Assembly (NCBI GenBank): GCA_900546715.1
Contig: UREA01000002.1
Coordinates: forward strand, 20,143-84,142
Source of the DNA: an uncultured Mycoplasmatota bacterium
GTDB lineage: Bacteria > Bacillota_I > Bacilli_A > RF39 > UBA660
Length of the DNA: 64,000 nucleotides
Reading direction: 5' to 3'
Shown: one piece after another, positions 7,590-15,869 of the stretch
Position numbering within the stretch: the stretch's first letter is position 1
Layout: every line of letters starts with the position of its first letter
Made by a program: the position numbers and the translations under genes
The notes under the pieces: generated by a model
Databases searched by the model: none
Told to the model about the DNA's origin: nothing
Seen by the model: only the letters and a program-made list of their open reading frames with translations

Positions 7590-10500
7590 TTACTCCTTAT
7601 TTAACATTTTTTGATAATCTTCATATCTTTTTATAGCATTTTCTTTTTGTTCTGCTAATATTTCTTTGGCTAACTCTGGATTTTTTAGTTTTAGAGCATT
7701 AAATCTAACTTCATTATCTAAAAATTCTTCATATTTATCAAAGTTTGGTTTAGCAGAATCAATTTTTAAACCATTATCATAACGCATTAAAATATTATAT
7801 CCGCATTCAACACTTAATTTTTCTTCTAATATGCTTGTACCCATTCCTGTTTTAATACCTTGTTCAATACATGGTGAGTAAGCAATAATTATTGCTGGAC
7901 CTTGATGTTCTTCTGCTTCCTTAAAGGCATTAATTGCTTGTTGCATATTAGCACCAAGTGAGATACTTGCAACATAACAATTTGGAACACATGTGGCAAT
8001 CTTAAATAAATCTTTTTTGCTAGTTCTCTTACCCATGTTAGCAAATTCCGCGATAGCTCCAAGTTTTGTTGCTTTACTTGCTTGACCACCAGTATTAGAA
8101 TATACTTCGGTATCTAAAACCAAAACTTTAATATTTTCATTAGAATGAAGAACATGATCTAGTCCACCATAACCAATATCATAAGCCCAGCCATCACCAC
8201 CAATTGCCCAAACACTGCGAGCAGGAATATAATCAAGTAAATCTACTAATTCTTTAGGAATAGTTTTATTCTTTAATTTTTCTTTTATTTCTAAAGTTTT
8301 TTCAAAATCTTCTCTATTTTCTAACCAATCCTTAAATAATTCCTGTTCTCCCTTTTCTACAGAATCTATTGCTTCTTCCATAATGTGAGCAATTCGATCT
8401 CTTTTTTGTTTGTAAGAAGTATAAATACCTAAAGCAAATTCAGCATTATCTTCAAATAGGGAATTGGCCCATGGAATACTATATGGTGTTGATGGAGTTG
8501 AACCACCATAAATACTTGAACAACCCGTAGCATTGGCAATAACTAATTTTTCTCCGAATAGTTGGGTTAATAATTTAATATAAGGAGTTTCCCCACAACC
8601 AGCACAAGCACCACTAAATTCAAATAATGGCCTTTCAAGTTGCGAGCCTTTAACTGTAAATTTATTTAATGGATTTTTAAACGGATAGAAATCTTCAAAA
8701 TTCAATTTTTCTTTTTCAGTCTTTTCTTCCATTACTAAAGCTTTATTACCCATTTTACCAGGACAAACATTTGCACATACTCCACATCCTGTACAATCTT
8801 CTTCACTTATCAATATTTCATAATATAAGCCATCTTGTCCCATAAATGGAATCCCTTTTGCTTCATCAATAGTTGTAATACTACGAATAACCGCATGAGG
8901 ACAAGATAAAGCACACATTCCGCATTGGATACAATTTTCTTTATGCCAAACAGGAATGATATTAGAAATATTTCTTTTTTCATCTTTAGTTGAACCACCA
9001 GGAAATCTTCCATTTTCATAAGAAACAAGACTACTCACCGGAAGAGTATCACCAAGTCTTCTATTAATTAAATCGATTAAATTATCATCAACTATTTCAA
9101 TACCAGTTGTAAAATCTCCATCTACTTCTAGACTTTCTAATTTATTTTCGGCATCACGCATAGCGTTAATATTATTATTTACAACATCTTCACCTTTTGA
9201 TGCAAAAGCTTTTTCCACACTATTTTTTATATAATCAAAAGCATTTTCCACATCTAATAGTTTTAATATCAATAATTCCATGATTTTACTAATCTTACCA
9301 GGAATATGATTTTTCATAGCTATATCTTCAGCATTAATAAAATAAACTTTTATATTTTTACTATTTATTGCATTCTTTACTTTATTTGGTAATAATTTTA
9401 ATAGTTCATCTTTATTTTTAATTGTATTAATAAGTAATGTTCCACCATTTTTTAAATTACTTATCACATCAAACATTTTAAAGTAAACATCTTTGGTAAC
9501 AACTGTTATTTCTGGATGAGTTACATAATATGGTTCATCAATTGGGGAATCGCCATATCTTAAATTAGATACTGTTACTCCTCCACTTTTCTTAGAATCA
9601 TATTGAAAATATCCTTGAACATATTTATCAAGTGATTCATGAACTATTTTTAAAATATCTTTACTAGCACTAACCATACCATCAGAGCCAAAACCATAAA
9701 TTTGAATTTCTTTAAAATCATTATCAATAGTTATTGGGCAAGGTTTGATACTTAAATTAGTGACATCATCAGTTATACCAATTGTAAAGTTATGATGAGG
9801 ATTTTCTGCAAGCATTCTAAATACTCCACAAATATCACTTGGAGTTGTGTTTTTACTTGATAAACCATATCTTCCACCATAAATTTCTATATCTTCATTC
9901 TTTAATACACTACAAACATCTAAGTATAGAGGTTCACCAACAGAACCATTTTCTTTAGTTCTGTCAAGCACTGCAATCCTCTTGACACTTTTAGGTAGTA
10001 CTTCCCTAAAATATTTAGCACTAAATGGACGATATAAATGAACTTCAATTAAACCAACATCCCCAAGTTTTTTTACTACTTCTTTAATAGTTGATGTTAC
10101 ACTACCCATTGCAACAATTATATTTTCGGCATTTTCACTACCATAATAATTAAATGGTTTATAATCAGTATGCATTATTTCATTAATCTTAGTCATATAA
10201 TCATTTACAATATCAGGCATAGCATCATAATATTTATTTCTAGCTTCCATTGTTTGAAAATAAATATCTTCAGTTTCACTCATTCCATATTGATACTTCT
10301 TACCAACATTTAAACATCTATCTTTAAATTCATTTATTTTATCATAATCAACTAAAGAAAGGAGCTTTTCTTCAGGAATTTCTTCAACTGTATTTAGTTC
10401 ATGACTAGTTCTAAAACCATCAAAGAAATGTAAGAAAGGTAGACTTCCTTTAATTGCTGAAAGGTGAGCTACTGCTGAGAGATTCTGAGCATCATTTACA

Positions 10501-10925
10501 CTAGATGATGCTAGCATACAAAATCCTGTTGCTCTCGTTGCATAAATATCTTGATGATCTCCAAAAATGGATAAGGCATGAGTTGCAAGAGAACGCGATG
10601 CAACATGTATTACACCTGGAAGCATTTCCCCAGCCATTTTATACATATTTGGAATCATTAAAAGTAAGCCTTGAGAAGCTGTAAATGTTGAAGCTAGGCT
10701 ACCTGATAATAATGCTCCATGCATAGCTCCAGCTGCTCCGGCTTCCGATTCCATTTCTAAAACTTTCGGTTTATCATTAAATATATTAAGTAAATTTGTC
10801 CCAGTTAATGAATCAATATTTGCTGCCATAGGACTTGATGGCGTTATAGGATAAATACTACATACTTCACTAAAATAATAAGCTACTTTACTACATGCAG
10901 CATTTCCATCAACTATTTTTTTCAT
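7590..10925 (-). CDS. nifJ: Pyruvate:ferredoxin (flavodoxin) oxidoreductase
   Basis: 1111 residues from the ATG at 10925, chosen because GGAG lies 8 bases upstream; an in-frame ATG three codons earlier is too close. The cytosolic enzyme converts pyruvate and CoA to acetyl-CoA and CO2 and reduces ferredoxin. Visible in order: YPITPSSPMA pyruvate/TPP domain, two 4Fe-4S motifs CIQCGMCALSCP (near 661) and CTGCGVCANVCP (near 712), a CAGCGE cysteine, and TPP-binding IGGDGWAYDIGYGG (near 908) with YSNTGGQASK. It is slightly shorter than usual (about 1170). Together with the hydrogenase at 28697 it implies an H2-linked fermentation. Confidence 0.95.
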   Translation of the reverse strand: MKKIVDGNAACSKVAYYFSEVCSIYPITPSSPMAANIDSLTGTNLLNIFNDKPKVLEMESEAGAAGAMHGALLSGSLASTFTASQGLLLMIPNMYKMAGEMLPGVIHVASRSLATHALSIFGDHQDIYATRATGFCMLASSSVNDAQNLSAVAHLSAIKGSLPFLHFFDGFRTSHELNTVEEIPEEKLLSLVDYDKINEFKDRCLNVGKKYQYGMSETEDIYFQTMEARNKYYDAMPDIVNDYMTKINEIMHTDYKPFNYYGSENAENIIVAMGSVTSTIKEVVKKLGDVGLIEVHLYRPFSAKYFREVLPKSVKRIAVLDRTKENGSVGEPLYLDVCSVLKNEDIEIYGGRYGLSSKNTTPSDICGVFRMLAENPHHNFTIGITDDVTNLSIKPCPITIDNDFKEIQIYGFGSDGMVSASKDILKIVHESLDKYVQGYFQYDSKKSGGVTVSNLRYGDSPIDEPYYVTHPEITVVTKDVYFKMFDVISNLKNGGTLLINTIKNKDELLKLLPNKVKNAINSKNIKVYFINAEDIAMKNHIPGKISKIMELLILKLLDVENAFDYIKNSVEKAFASKGEDVVNNNINAMRDAENKLESLEVDGDFTTGIEIVDDNLIDLINRRLGDTLPVSSLVSYENGRFPGGSTKDEKRNISNIIPVWHKENCIQCGMCALSCPHAVIRSITTIDEAKGIPFMGQDGLYYEILISEEDCTGCGVCANVCPGKMGNKALVMEEKTEKEKLNFEDFYPFKNPLNKFTVKGSQLERPLFEFSGACAGCGETPYIKLLTQLFGEKLVIANATGCSSIYGGSTPSTPYSIPWANSLFEDNAEFALGIYTSYKQKRDRIAHIMEEAIDSVEKGEQELFKDWLENREDFEKTLEIKEKLKNKTIPKELVDLLDYIPARSVWAIGGDGWAYDIGYGGLDHVLHSNENIKVLVLDTEVYSNTGGQASKATKLGAIAEFANMGKRTSKKDLFKIATCVPNCYVASISLGANMQQAINAFKEAEEHQGPAIIIAYSPCIEQGIKTGMGTSILEEKLSVECGYNILMRYDNGLKIDSAKPNFDKYEEFLDNEVRFNALKLKNPELAKEILAEQKENAIKRYEDYQKMLNKE

Positions 10926-10949
10926 GTTTATCATCTCCGTACTATATTA

Positions 10950-10978
10950 ATTATACCTTAAAATTGCGAAATTGAAAA
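10950..10978 (-). promoter_or_regulatory. Promoter of nifJ
   Basis: Minus strand TTTTCA, 17 bases, TATAAT, about 25 bases before the start codon. Confidence 0.5.
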
Positions 10979-11031
10979 TAAAACATGCAAAAAAAATTAA
11001 AATGTGAAGTGAAAAAATTAAAAAACGACAA

Positions 11032-11061
11032 TTTACTATTGATTAATTTTTTATTTATGAT
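11032..11061 (+). promoter_or_regulatory. Distal promoter of the Abi locus
   Basis: TTTACT, 18 bases, TATGAT, ending shortly before the AAAGGA site of the leader ORF at 11086. Confidence 0.4.
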
Positions 11062-11085
11062 AAACTATATTTAGAAAGGACTTTT

Positions 11086-11142
11086 ATGGTGCAGGGGGTA
11101 TTGACATCGATACTAATTTATAGTACAATAATTATGTATTGA
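11086..11142 (+). CDS. Possible 18-residue leader peptide before the Abi gene
   Basis: ATG six bases after AGAAAGGA opens MVQGVLTSILIYSTIIMY and stops at TGA, whose last base directly precedes the stem of the terminator hairpin at 11143. The position is that of an attenuator leader peptide: a ribosome at the stop would cover the 5' arm of the hairpin. The peptide is hydrophobic and could instead be a small membrane-active product. A second promoter (11101-11129) lies inside this ORF. Only the start signal, stop position and context support it. Confidence 0.35.
   Translation: MVQGVLTSILIYSTIIMY
11101..11129 (+). promoter_or_regulatory. Strong proximal promoter of the Abi hairpin RNA
   Basis: TTGACA, exactly 17 bases, TACAAT. 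A start near 11136 would give a short RNA made almost only of the hairpin and U-run, terminating just before the toxin ATG, with read-through giving toxin mRNA. Confidence 0.65.
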
Positions 11143-11170
11143 TCTTCGGTATCCCGTGTGGACCGAAGAC
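11141..11170 (+). repeat. 5' hairpin element of the Abi locus
   Basis: GATC-TTCGG-TATCCCGTGTGGA-CCGAA-GAC: a 7-bp stem (TCTTCGG/CCGAAGA) and a 13-nt loop. The reverse-oriented copy at 12138-12167 has identical ends and loop but a different, still perfectly paired stem. Confidence 0.85.
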
Positions 11171-11178
11171 GTTTTTTT
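11143..11178 (+). terminator. Terminator/attenuator immediately before the Abi start codon
   Basis: The 5' hairpin is followed by CG and seven T, ending one base before the ATG at 11179. This fits a Rho-independent terminator that limits expression of the gene. Confidence 0.65.
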
Positions 11179-12144
11179 ATGAAAGATTTTAAATTAGTAA
11201 CTGAACAAGTCGATTTATTAAAATCAAGAGGTATGTTATTTGAAGATGAACAAGATGCTATATGTAAGTTATTAAGTGATAACTATTATAATATAATTAA
11301 TGGATATAAAGACTTGTTTTTAGATACTACTAACAATCAAGAGGTGTTTAAAACCGGTACAACTTTTAATGAGATATATGCATTATATGAATTTGATAAT
11401 CAATTAAAAAATATTTTTTTAGAATATATTTTAAAAATTGAAAACATTTTAAGAACTCAAGTAGCATATCATTTTTCAAGCTTTCACGGAAATGATAATT
11501 ATTTAAAAATTGATAACTTTGATACTTTTTCATATAATACTTTTATCAACCCTAATCTAAAAGAAAAACAAATTAAACATATACAATTGTTAATCAGCAA
11601 TTTAAACAAAAAAATTGCTGATTCGATAAGTAGTACTAAATATATTAATCATTATATCATGAATTACGGTTTTATACCTTTATGGGTACTAGTTAATATT
11701 TTATCTTTCGGAGATATTTGCAATTTTTATAAATTAATGAATCAAAATGAAAGAATTCATATAACAATGTTTTGGGGAATTAGCGATAATGACTTAAAGA
11801 GTTTTTTAGGAATCCTATGTCACACAAGAAATTTATGCGCACACAATGAAAGACTTTTTAATTATAGCTTTCCTACTAGAGAAACTATAAATGATACAAA
11901 TTATCACAATTTATTAAATATTCCATCAATAAATAATAGATTTCAATATGGAAAAAATGATTTATTTGCTGTAATGATTGTGTTAAAAACATTACTTACT
12001 AAAGAAGACTATCAAAAATTTCATTCAAAGATTTACAGCCGATTAAAAAGTATTGAATCAAAAATTAAAACGATTTCTTTGAATGACATTCTGGTAGCAA
12101 TGAATTTCCCGTATAACTGGCATAGTTTATTAAAAATGTCCTAA
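11179..12144 (+). CDS. Abi_2 (AbiD/AbiF-like) HEPN protein
   Basis: 321 residues from ATG 11179, with a GTG seven codons earlier as alternative; neither has a Shine-Dalgarno site because the U-run of a terminator fills that space. The sequence fits Abi_2: LLKSRGM…Y-Y-x-I-I-N-G-Y near the N-terminus, LYEFDNQLKNIFLEYILKIE in the middle, and the HEPN RNase motif R-N-L-C-A-H (R-x4-H) near residue 225. Abi_2 proteins act in abortive infection by RNA cleavage and are discussed as relatives of Cas13. The gene is monocistronic and its stop codon sits inside the 3' hairpin element. Related family members paired with a structured RNA antitoxin offer a model, not proof, for this locus. Confidence 0.85.
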   Translation: MKDFKLVTEQVDLLKSRGMLFEDEQDAICKLLSDNYYNIINGYKDLFLDTTNNQEVFKTGTTFNEIYALYEFDNQLKNIFLEYILKIENILRTQVAYHFSSFHGNDNYLKIDNFDTFSYNTFINPNLKEKQIKHIQLLISNLNKKIADSISSTKYINHYIMNYGFIPLWVLVNILSFGDICNFYKLMNQNERIHITMFWGISDNDLKSFLGILCHTRNLCAHNERLFNYSFPTRETINDTNYHNLLNIPSINNRFQYGKNDLFAVMIVLKTLLTKEDYQKFHSKIYSRLKSIESKIKTISLNDILVAMNFPYNWHSLLKMS

Positions 12145-12167
12145 GTCCACACGGGATACTTAGGATC
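12138..12167 (-). repeat. 3' hairpin element of the Abi locus (inverted copy)
   Basis: On the minus strand GATC-CTAAG-TATCCCGTGTGGA-CTTAG-GAC, matching the 5' element except for a compensated stem change; read in the toxin mRNA its loop is the exact complement of the 5' loop. On the minus strand it is followed by ATTTTT, as the 5' copy is followed by T7, so each may end a transcript running in its own direction. A minus-strand TATAAT lies at 12168-12173. Confidence 0.85.
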
Positions 12168-12232
12168 ATTATAAGTATATACAAAATAAATACTATTATT
12201 ACCAAAACTATATTCCAACCATTTTATATAAA

Positions 12233-12258
12233 AAGTAGGTTAATTTTCAAACCTACTT
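12233..12258. terminator. Bidirectional terminator between Abi gene and eno
   Basis: AAGTAGGTT / AACCTACTT stem with an 8-nt loop; T-rich on both sides. It overlaps the eno stop codon. Confidence 0.75.
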
Positions 12259-13488
12259 ATTTTTATTTAGTTTTTCTTCAATTCGAAGTAATTGATTGTA
12301 TTTAGCAATTCTCTCTCCTCTACACATCGAACCGGTTTTAATAAATGGAATTGCTAAACCTACCGCTAAATCGGCAATAAATGTATCTTCAGTTTCCCCA
12401 CTTCTGTGAGATATAATAGTTTTATAATTATTCTTTTTAGCAAGTAGTATTGTTTTAGTCATTTCAGTAATTGTACCTACTTGATTAGCTTTAAGTAGTA
12501 TTGCATTACCAGCTTTCATATCAATACCCTTTTGTAAATATTTAACATTCGTTACAAAATAATCATCACCAACAATCATTATTTTGTCTCCAACTTCTGC
12601 CGTAAATTTTTGAAGTGTTTCAAAATCATCTTCATAAAATGGATCTTCAATACTTAATATTGGATATCTTTTAATTAAACTTTTATAATACTCTATTAAT
12701 TCATCACTATTTAATTTCTTGCCATCAATACTATAGTTTTTAGTATCTTTATCATACATTTCACTAGCAGCAACATCTAGAGCGATAAATACTTCTTCTC
12801 CTGGTTTATATCCGGCTTTTTTTATAGCTTCAACAATAAATTCTAAAGCCATAGCATTATTTTCTAAATCTGGAGCAAAACCACCTTCATCACCAACACC
12901 AACACTATAGTTATTTTTAACAAGTAACTTCTTTAATTCATGAAATATTTCCGAACCCGCTCTAACCCGTTCTTTTATTGTTTTAACTACTGGTACAATC
13001 ATAAATTCTTGAATGTCGATATTATTTACAGCATGAGCTCCGCCATTAATAATATTAATCATTGGAATTGGCATAGAAACATTTTTACTAGAAACATATT
13101 CAAACAAATCTTTTTTTTCAGATTCCGCTAAACATTTAAGACATGCAAGGGATACTCCTAAGATGGCATTAGCTCCTAAATTGCTTTTATTTTCGGTTCC
13201 ATCAAGTTCAATTAATATTTTATCTACATCTGCTTGATTAGCCTTTTTACCAAGAAGAGCTGGAGCAATAATTTTATTAACATTTTCAACAGCCTTTAGA
13301 ACTCCTTTACCACCATATCTAGCTTCATCTTTGTCTCTTAGTTCCAAAGCTTCACGTGATCCAGTTGATGCTCCACTAGGTACACTTGCTCGCATTTTTA
13401 CATTATTATCTAGAGTCATTTCTACTTCAACTGTAGGATTTCCTCTACTATCTAAAATTTCTCTTGCTTTAACATCTTTAATTAACAT
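12253..13488 (-). CDS. eno: Enolase
   Basis: 411 residues starting at ATG 13488 (MLIKDVKAREILDSRGNPT), 7 bases after AGGTGA; a longer frame upstream has no start signal. It catalyses 2-phosphoglycerate to phosphoenolpyruvate in cytosolic glycolysis. Seen: the VGDEGGFAPDL loop, metal ligands in ALDVAASEM, SIEDPF and GDDYFVTN, catalytic Lys in LLKANQVGT and ISHRSGETED. The length is slightly below the usual 430. It is monocistronic with its own promoter after the terminator of the upstream membrane-protein gene. Confidence 0.95.
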   Translation of the reverse strand: MLIKDVKAREILDSRGNPTVEVEMTLDNNVKMRASVPSGASTGSREALELRDKDEARYGGKGVLKAVENVNKIIAPALLGKKANQADVDKILIELDGTENKSNLGANAILGVSLACLKCLAESEKKDLFEYVSSKNVSMPIPMINIINGGAHAVNNIDIQEFMIVPVVKTIKERVRAGSEIFHELKKLLVKNNYSVGVGDEGGFAPDLENNAMALEFIVEAIKKAGYKPGEEVFIALDVAASEMYDKDTKNYSIDGKKLNSDELIEYYKSLIKRYPILSIEDPFYEDDFETLQKFTAEVGDKIMIVGDDYFVTNVKYLQKGIDMKAGNAILLKANQVGTITEMTKTILLAKKNNYKTIISHRSGETEDTFIADLAVGLAIPFIKTGSMCRGERIAKYNQLLRIEEKLNKNK

Positions 13489-13510
13489 TTTTTTATCACC
13501 TCGTATAACA

Positions 13511-13519
13511 AGTATATCA
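13511..13519 (-). promoter_or_regulatory. Extended -10 of eno
   Basis: Minus strand TGATATACT just after the upstream terminator and about 20 bases before the eno start. Confidence 0.45.
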
Positions 13520-13525
13520 CAAATT

Positions 13526-13548
13526 AAAAAAATCTGCATCACTGCAGA
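13526..13548 (-). terminator. Terminator after the HdeD-like gene
   Basis: Minus strand TCTGCA-GTGA-TGCAGA followed by seven T. Confidence 0.8.
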
Positions 13549-13555
13549 CTTAATT

Positions 13556-14134
13556 TTACCAAAATATATCCATTATTTCTTTGCTACTAATTTTAAATGT
13601 AATTGCATCACTTAAATTAAGTATTCCAGAAATTATTAGGAAAGCTCCAGCAATTTGAGTTAATGCAAACGCCGTAAATGGATTAAATACTATCATTATA
13701 CCTAAAATAACTAACAATATTCCCGCAACAAGTGTAACTAACCAAGCTTTACTATTACCTCTTTTTAACCATAAGCCATAATTTATCTTAGTTGCACCAT
13801 TAACAACTAAAAATAAACCTAAACAAACAGTTACAAATTCTATAACGCTAAATGGAAATATAATAATTACTAAACCTAATATTAAATAAAGAATAGCAAA
13901 AACTAAATTTAACGAATAAATCTTTGCTCCATCTCTCTTTAAATACTTATATGCGGTCGTTAACCCAAAGATAATAAAAATTACACCAGTAATTATACCT
14001 ACAACCTTATTAGATAAATTAGGTAAAAATAATAACACTGCACCAACAATAATTGTTATAACTGATGCAATAATTGAAAATATAACCATTCTGTTATAAA
14101 CGCGTTCAATACTCTTTTTAAATGGAGTAGCCAT
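13556..14134 (-). CDS. HdeD/DUF308-family membrane protein
   Basis: 192 residues from the ATG at 14134 (MATPFKKS), 8 bases after AGGG. Six hydrophobic helices appear as three repeated pairs with G-x(3)-I-I-x-G-x(3)-L motifs, the pattern of the DUF308 (HdeD) repeat. The N-terminus is short and basic, so an integral inner-membrane protein is certain. HdeD was named for acid resistance in E. coli, but the function in Gram-positives is unproved. It stands alone, diverging from the FemX-like gene. Confidence 0.7.
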   Translation of the reverse strand: MATPFKKSIERVYNRMVIFSIIASVITIIVGAVLLFLPNLSNKVVGIITGVIFIIFGLTTAYKYLKRDGAKIYSLNLVFAILYLILGLVIIIFPFSVIEFVTVCLGLFLVVNGATKINYGLWLKRGNSKAWLVTLVAGILLVILGIMIVFNPFTAFALTQIAGAFLIISGILNLSDAITFKISSKEIMDIFW

Positions 14135-14174
14135 ATACATCACCCTAATATAATTGTAAATGTTTATTTAAAAG

Positions 14175-14203
14175 TTGTCAATCACTTTTATTTATGATAT
14201 AAT
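14175..14203 (+). promoter_or_regulatory. Promoter of the FemX-like gene
   Basis: TTGTCA, 17 bases, TATAAT; GAGGGAGG ribosome site follows at 14217. Confidence 0.75.
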
Positions 14204-14229
14204 TTACTCTTAAAAAGAGGGAGGTAAAT

Positions 14230-15450
14230 ATGTATTTACGTGAATTATCTTTAGATGATTTTAAAAGCTTTGTAGAAAACAATATTATTGGCAATGCCTA
14301 TCAAACAGTTAGTTATGCTATGCTTAAAGCCGAAGAAGGATATGACTATGAATTTATTGGTTTAATTAGTGATAATTCCATTATTGCAGCAGCTTTAATA
14401 TTGTACAAAAAAATTGGCAATCATTATTATGGCTATTCTCACCGTGGTTTTTTAGTAGATTATTCTAATATCTTTATTTTAGAAACATTTACTAGAGAAA
14501 TAAAAGAATATTACAAAAAGAAAAATTTTGTCTTTATTAAAATAAATCCGGAGATTGCTATTGGTAAGTTAAATAAAAAAACAGGTAATTTTGAATATAA
14601 TGAAAACTATAATATAATTAGTAATTTAAATAAATGCGGTTATAAAAAGTTAAAAAGTAACACCAATTTTGAGGCATTACTTCCAAGAATTAATGCTATA
14701 GTTAATTTAGAAAATTTTGATTTAGAAACTATAAGTAAAAACACTAGAAATAAAGTTAAGAAAGCAATTAGAAAAGGACTTATCCTTGAAAAAGCAGACA
14801 TATCTAAAGTAAATATCTTTTATGAATTTATAAAAGATAAAATAAATAAAAATGAATTTCATTATAATGATTTATATAATGTATTTAATAAACAAAATGA
14901 TATAGATTTCTTTTTAGTTAAAGTAGATTATAAATATTATTTAATTAATTCTCAAAATTATTATGAACATGAACTTAAGAAAAACAATAATTTTACTGAA
15001 AAAATTATAAGAAAAAATACTCCAACAGTTATTAATGCTAAAATGAATTCTGATAGAGCTCTACTTTCTTATAAAAATGATATAACTGAAGCATCTAAAC
15101 ACTTAAATACCAATGAAGATATATATGTTGCTGGAGCAATGGTTATCAAATTTAATAATAGAATTACAATTTATATTAGCGGATATGATAAAGAATTAAA
15201 AAGATATCCATCAAATTATTTTCTATATTATGCAATACTTTATTTTTACAAAGATAAGTACAAATACGCTGATTTAAACGGTGTTACAGTAGATTCTATA
15301 GATAATCCTTATCATGGCTTAAATCGCTTTAAAAACGGCTTTAATCCAGATATATATGAATATATTGGAGAATTTGATTTAGTTATTGATGAACATCAAT
15401 ACAATCATCTACTTAAAAGTGGAATGCTTGCTAAAGAATTTAATAAATAA
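14230..15450 (+). CDS. FemX/FemAB-family peptidyltransferase
   Basis: 406 residues. FemABX enzymes use aminoacyl-tRNA to add amino acids to the side chain of the peptidoglycan precursor lipid II. The family pattern is clear: N-terminal GNAT-like half (…ISDNSIIAAALILYKKIG…YGYSHRGFLVDY), Lys/Arg-rich central linker (NTRNKVKKAIRKGL), second GNAT half, and the C-terminal signature DLNGVTVD…GLNRFKNGFNPDIYEYIGEFDLVID. It implies a cross-bridged Gram-positive wall. Monocistronic, with a strong GAGGGAGG site, its own promoter and terminator. Which amino acid it adds cannot be told. Confidence 0.88.
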   Translation: MYLRELSLDDFKSFVENNIIGNAYQTVSYAMLKAEEGYDYEFIGLISDNSIIAAALILYKKIGNHYYGYSHRGFLVDYSNIFILETFTREIKEYYKKKNFVFIKINPEIAIGKLNKKTGNFEYNENYNIISNLNKCGYKKLKSNTNFEALLPRINAIVNLENFDLETISKNTRNKVKKAIRKGLILEKADISKVNIFYEFIKDKINKNEFHYNDLYNVFNKQNDIDFFLVKVDYKYYLINSQNYYEHELKKNNNFTEKIIRKNTPTVINAKMNSDRALLSYKNDITEASKHLNTNEDIYVAGAMVIKFNNRITIYISGYDKELKRYPSNYFLYYAILYFYKDKYKYADLNGVTVDSIDNPYHGLNRFKNGFNPDIYEYIGEFDLVIDEHQYNHLLKSGMLAKEFNK

Positions 15451-15478
15451 TAGAACAGTTCGGTTGAACTGTTCTATT
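15449..15478 (+). terminator. Terminator of the FemX-like gene
   Basis: Perfect 12-bp stem AATAGAACAGTT / AACTGTTCTATT with a 6-nt loop; only a weak T-tail. Confidence 0.6.
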
Positions 15479-15485
15479 AATTTAT

Positions 15486-15517
15486 GCGAATTTATCGGAT
15501 ATATCCGATAAATTCGC
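15486..15517. repeat. 32-bp perfect palindrome
   Basis: GCGAATTTATCGGATA followed by its exact reverse complement, with no loop bases. Its right half runs straight into the left copy of the 18-bp inverted repeat. Confidence 0.85.
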
Positions 15518-15528
15518 TTATCGTAGAA
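15511..15528 (+). repeat. Left copy of 18-bp inverted repeat
   Basis: AATTCGCTTATCGTAGAA, inverted copy at 15852-15869; similarity continues outward through TTATCGGA. Confidence 0.85.
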
Positions 15529-15851
15529 AATATTTTATCGGATAATTTGTGATTAGTTGTAGTAAATAAGGCAAAAATTAATGTTAAATGTCCGATAAAA
15601 CCAATATATTAATCTTATGGCAATGATACTAGTAGTAATTTAAAAATTATGAACAATCATAAAATATACTTTCAAAATAGTAAATTTTTATAAAAAATAG
15701 GTTTTTTTTAATAAAAAATTAAAATTTTAAAGAATTTGCATTTACCATAAATACCAGATACGGTTAAAATCCATATATGTTTTATCGGACAAATATATTT
15801 GTGTTTTTCCATAAATACGGATACATTCTCTAATTTGTCCGATAATATTCG

Positions 15852-15869
15852 TTCTACGATAAGCGAATT
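15852..15869 (-). repeat. Right copy of 18-bp inverted repeat, containing a stop codon
   Basis: The minus strand carries AATTCGCTTATCGTAGAA and encodes the last residues I-R-L-S and the TAG of the surface-protein gene. Confidence 0.85.

Larger units (their letters stand above)
15479..15853. other. Gene-free stretch rich in TTATCGGA inverted motifs
   Basis: No reading frame. It holds a 32-bp perfect palindrome (15486-15517), an 18-bp inverted repeat (15511-15528 against 15852-15869) and at least six copies of TTATCGGA in both orientations, clustered at the two ends. The middle (about 15600-15760) is plain A+T-rich DNA. The arrangement suggests an inverted-repeat element or recombination sites. 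Confidence 0.6.

Noticed and set aside
10926..10934. nifJ start three codons earlier
   Set aside because: That ATG lies only two bases from the GGAG site; the ATG at 10925 has normal spacing.
11179..12144. Cas13 effector
   Set aside because: At 321 residues with one HEPN motif it is far too small, and there is no CRISPR array; only a distant family link can be argued.
11141..12167. Insertion sequence or transposon ends around the Abi gene
   Set aside because: No transposase and no clear target duplication; the compensated stem changes point to a conserved hairpin rather than to plain terminal repeats. Not fully excluded.
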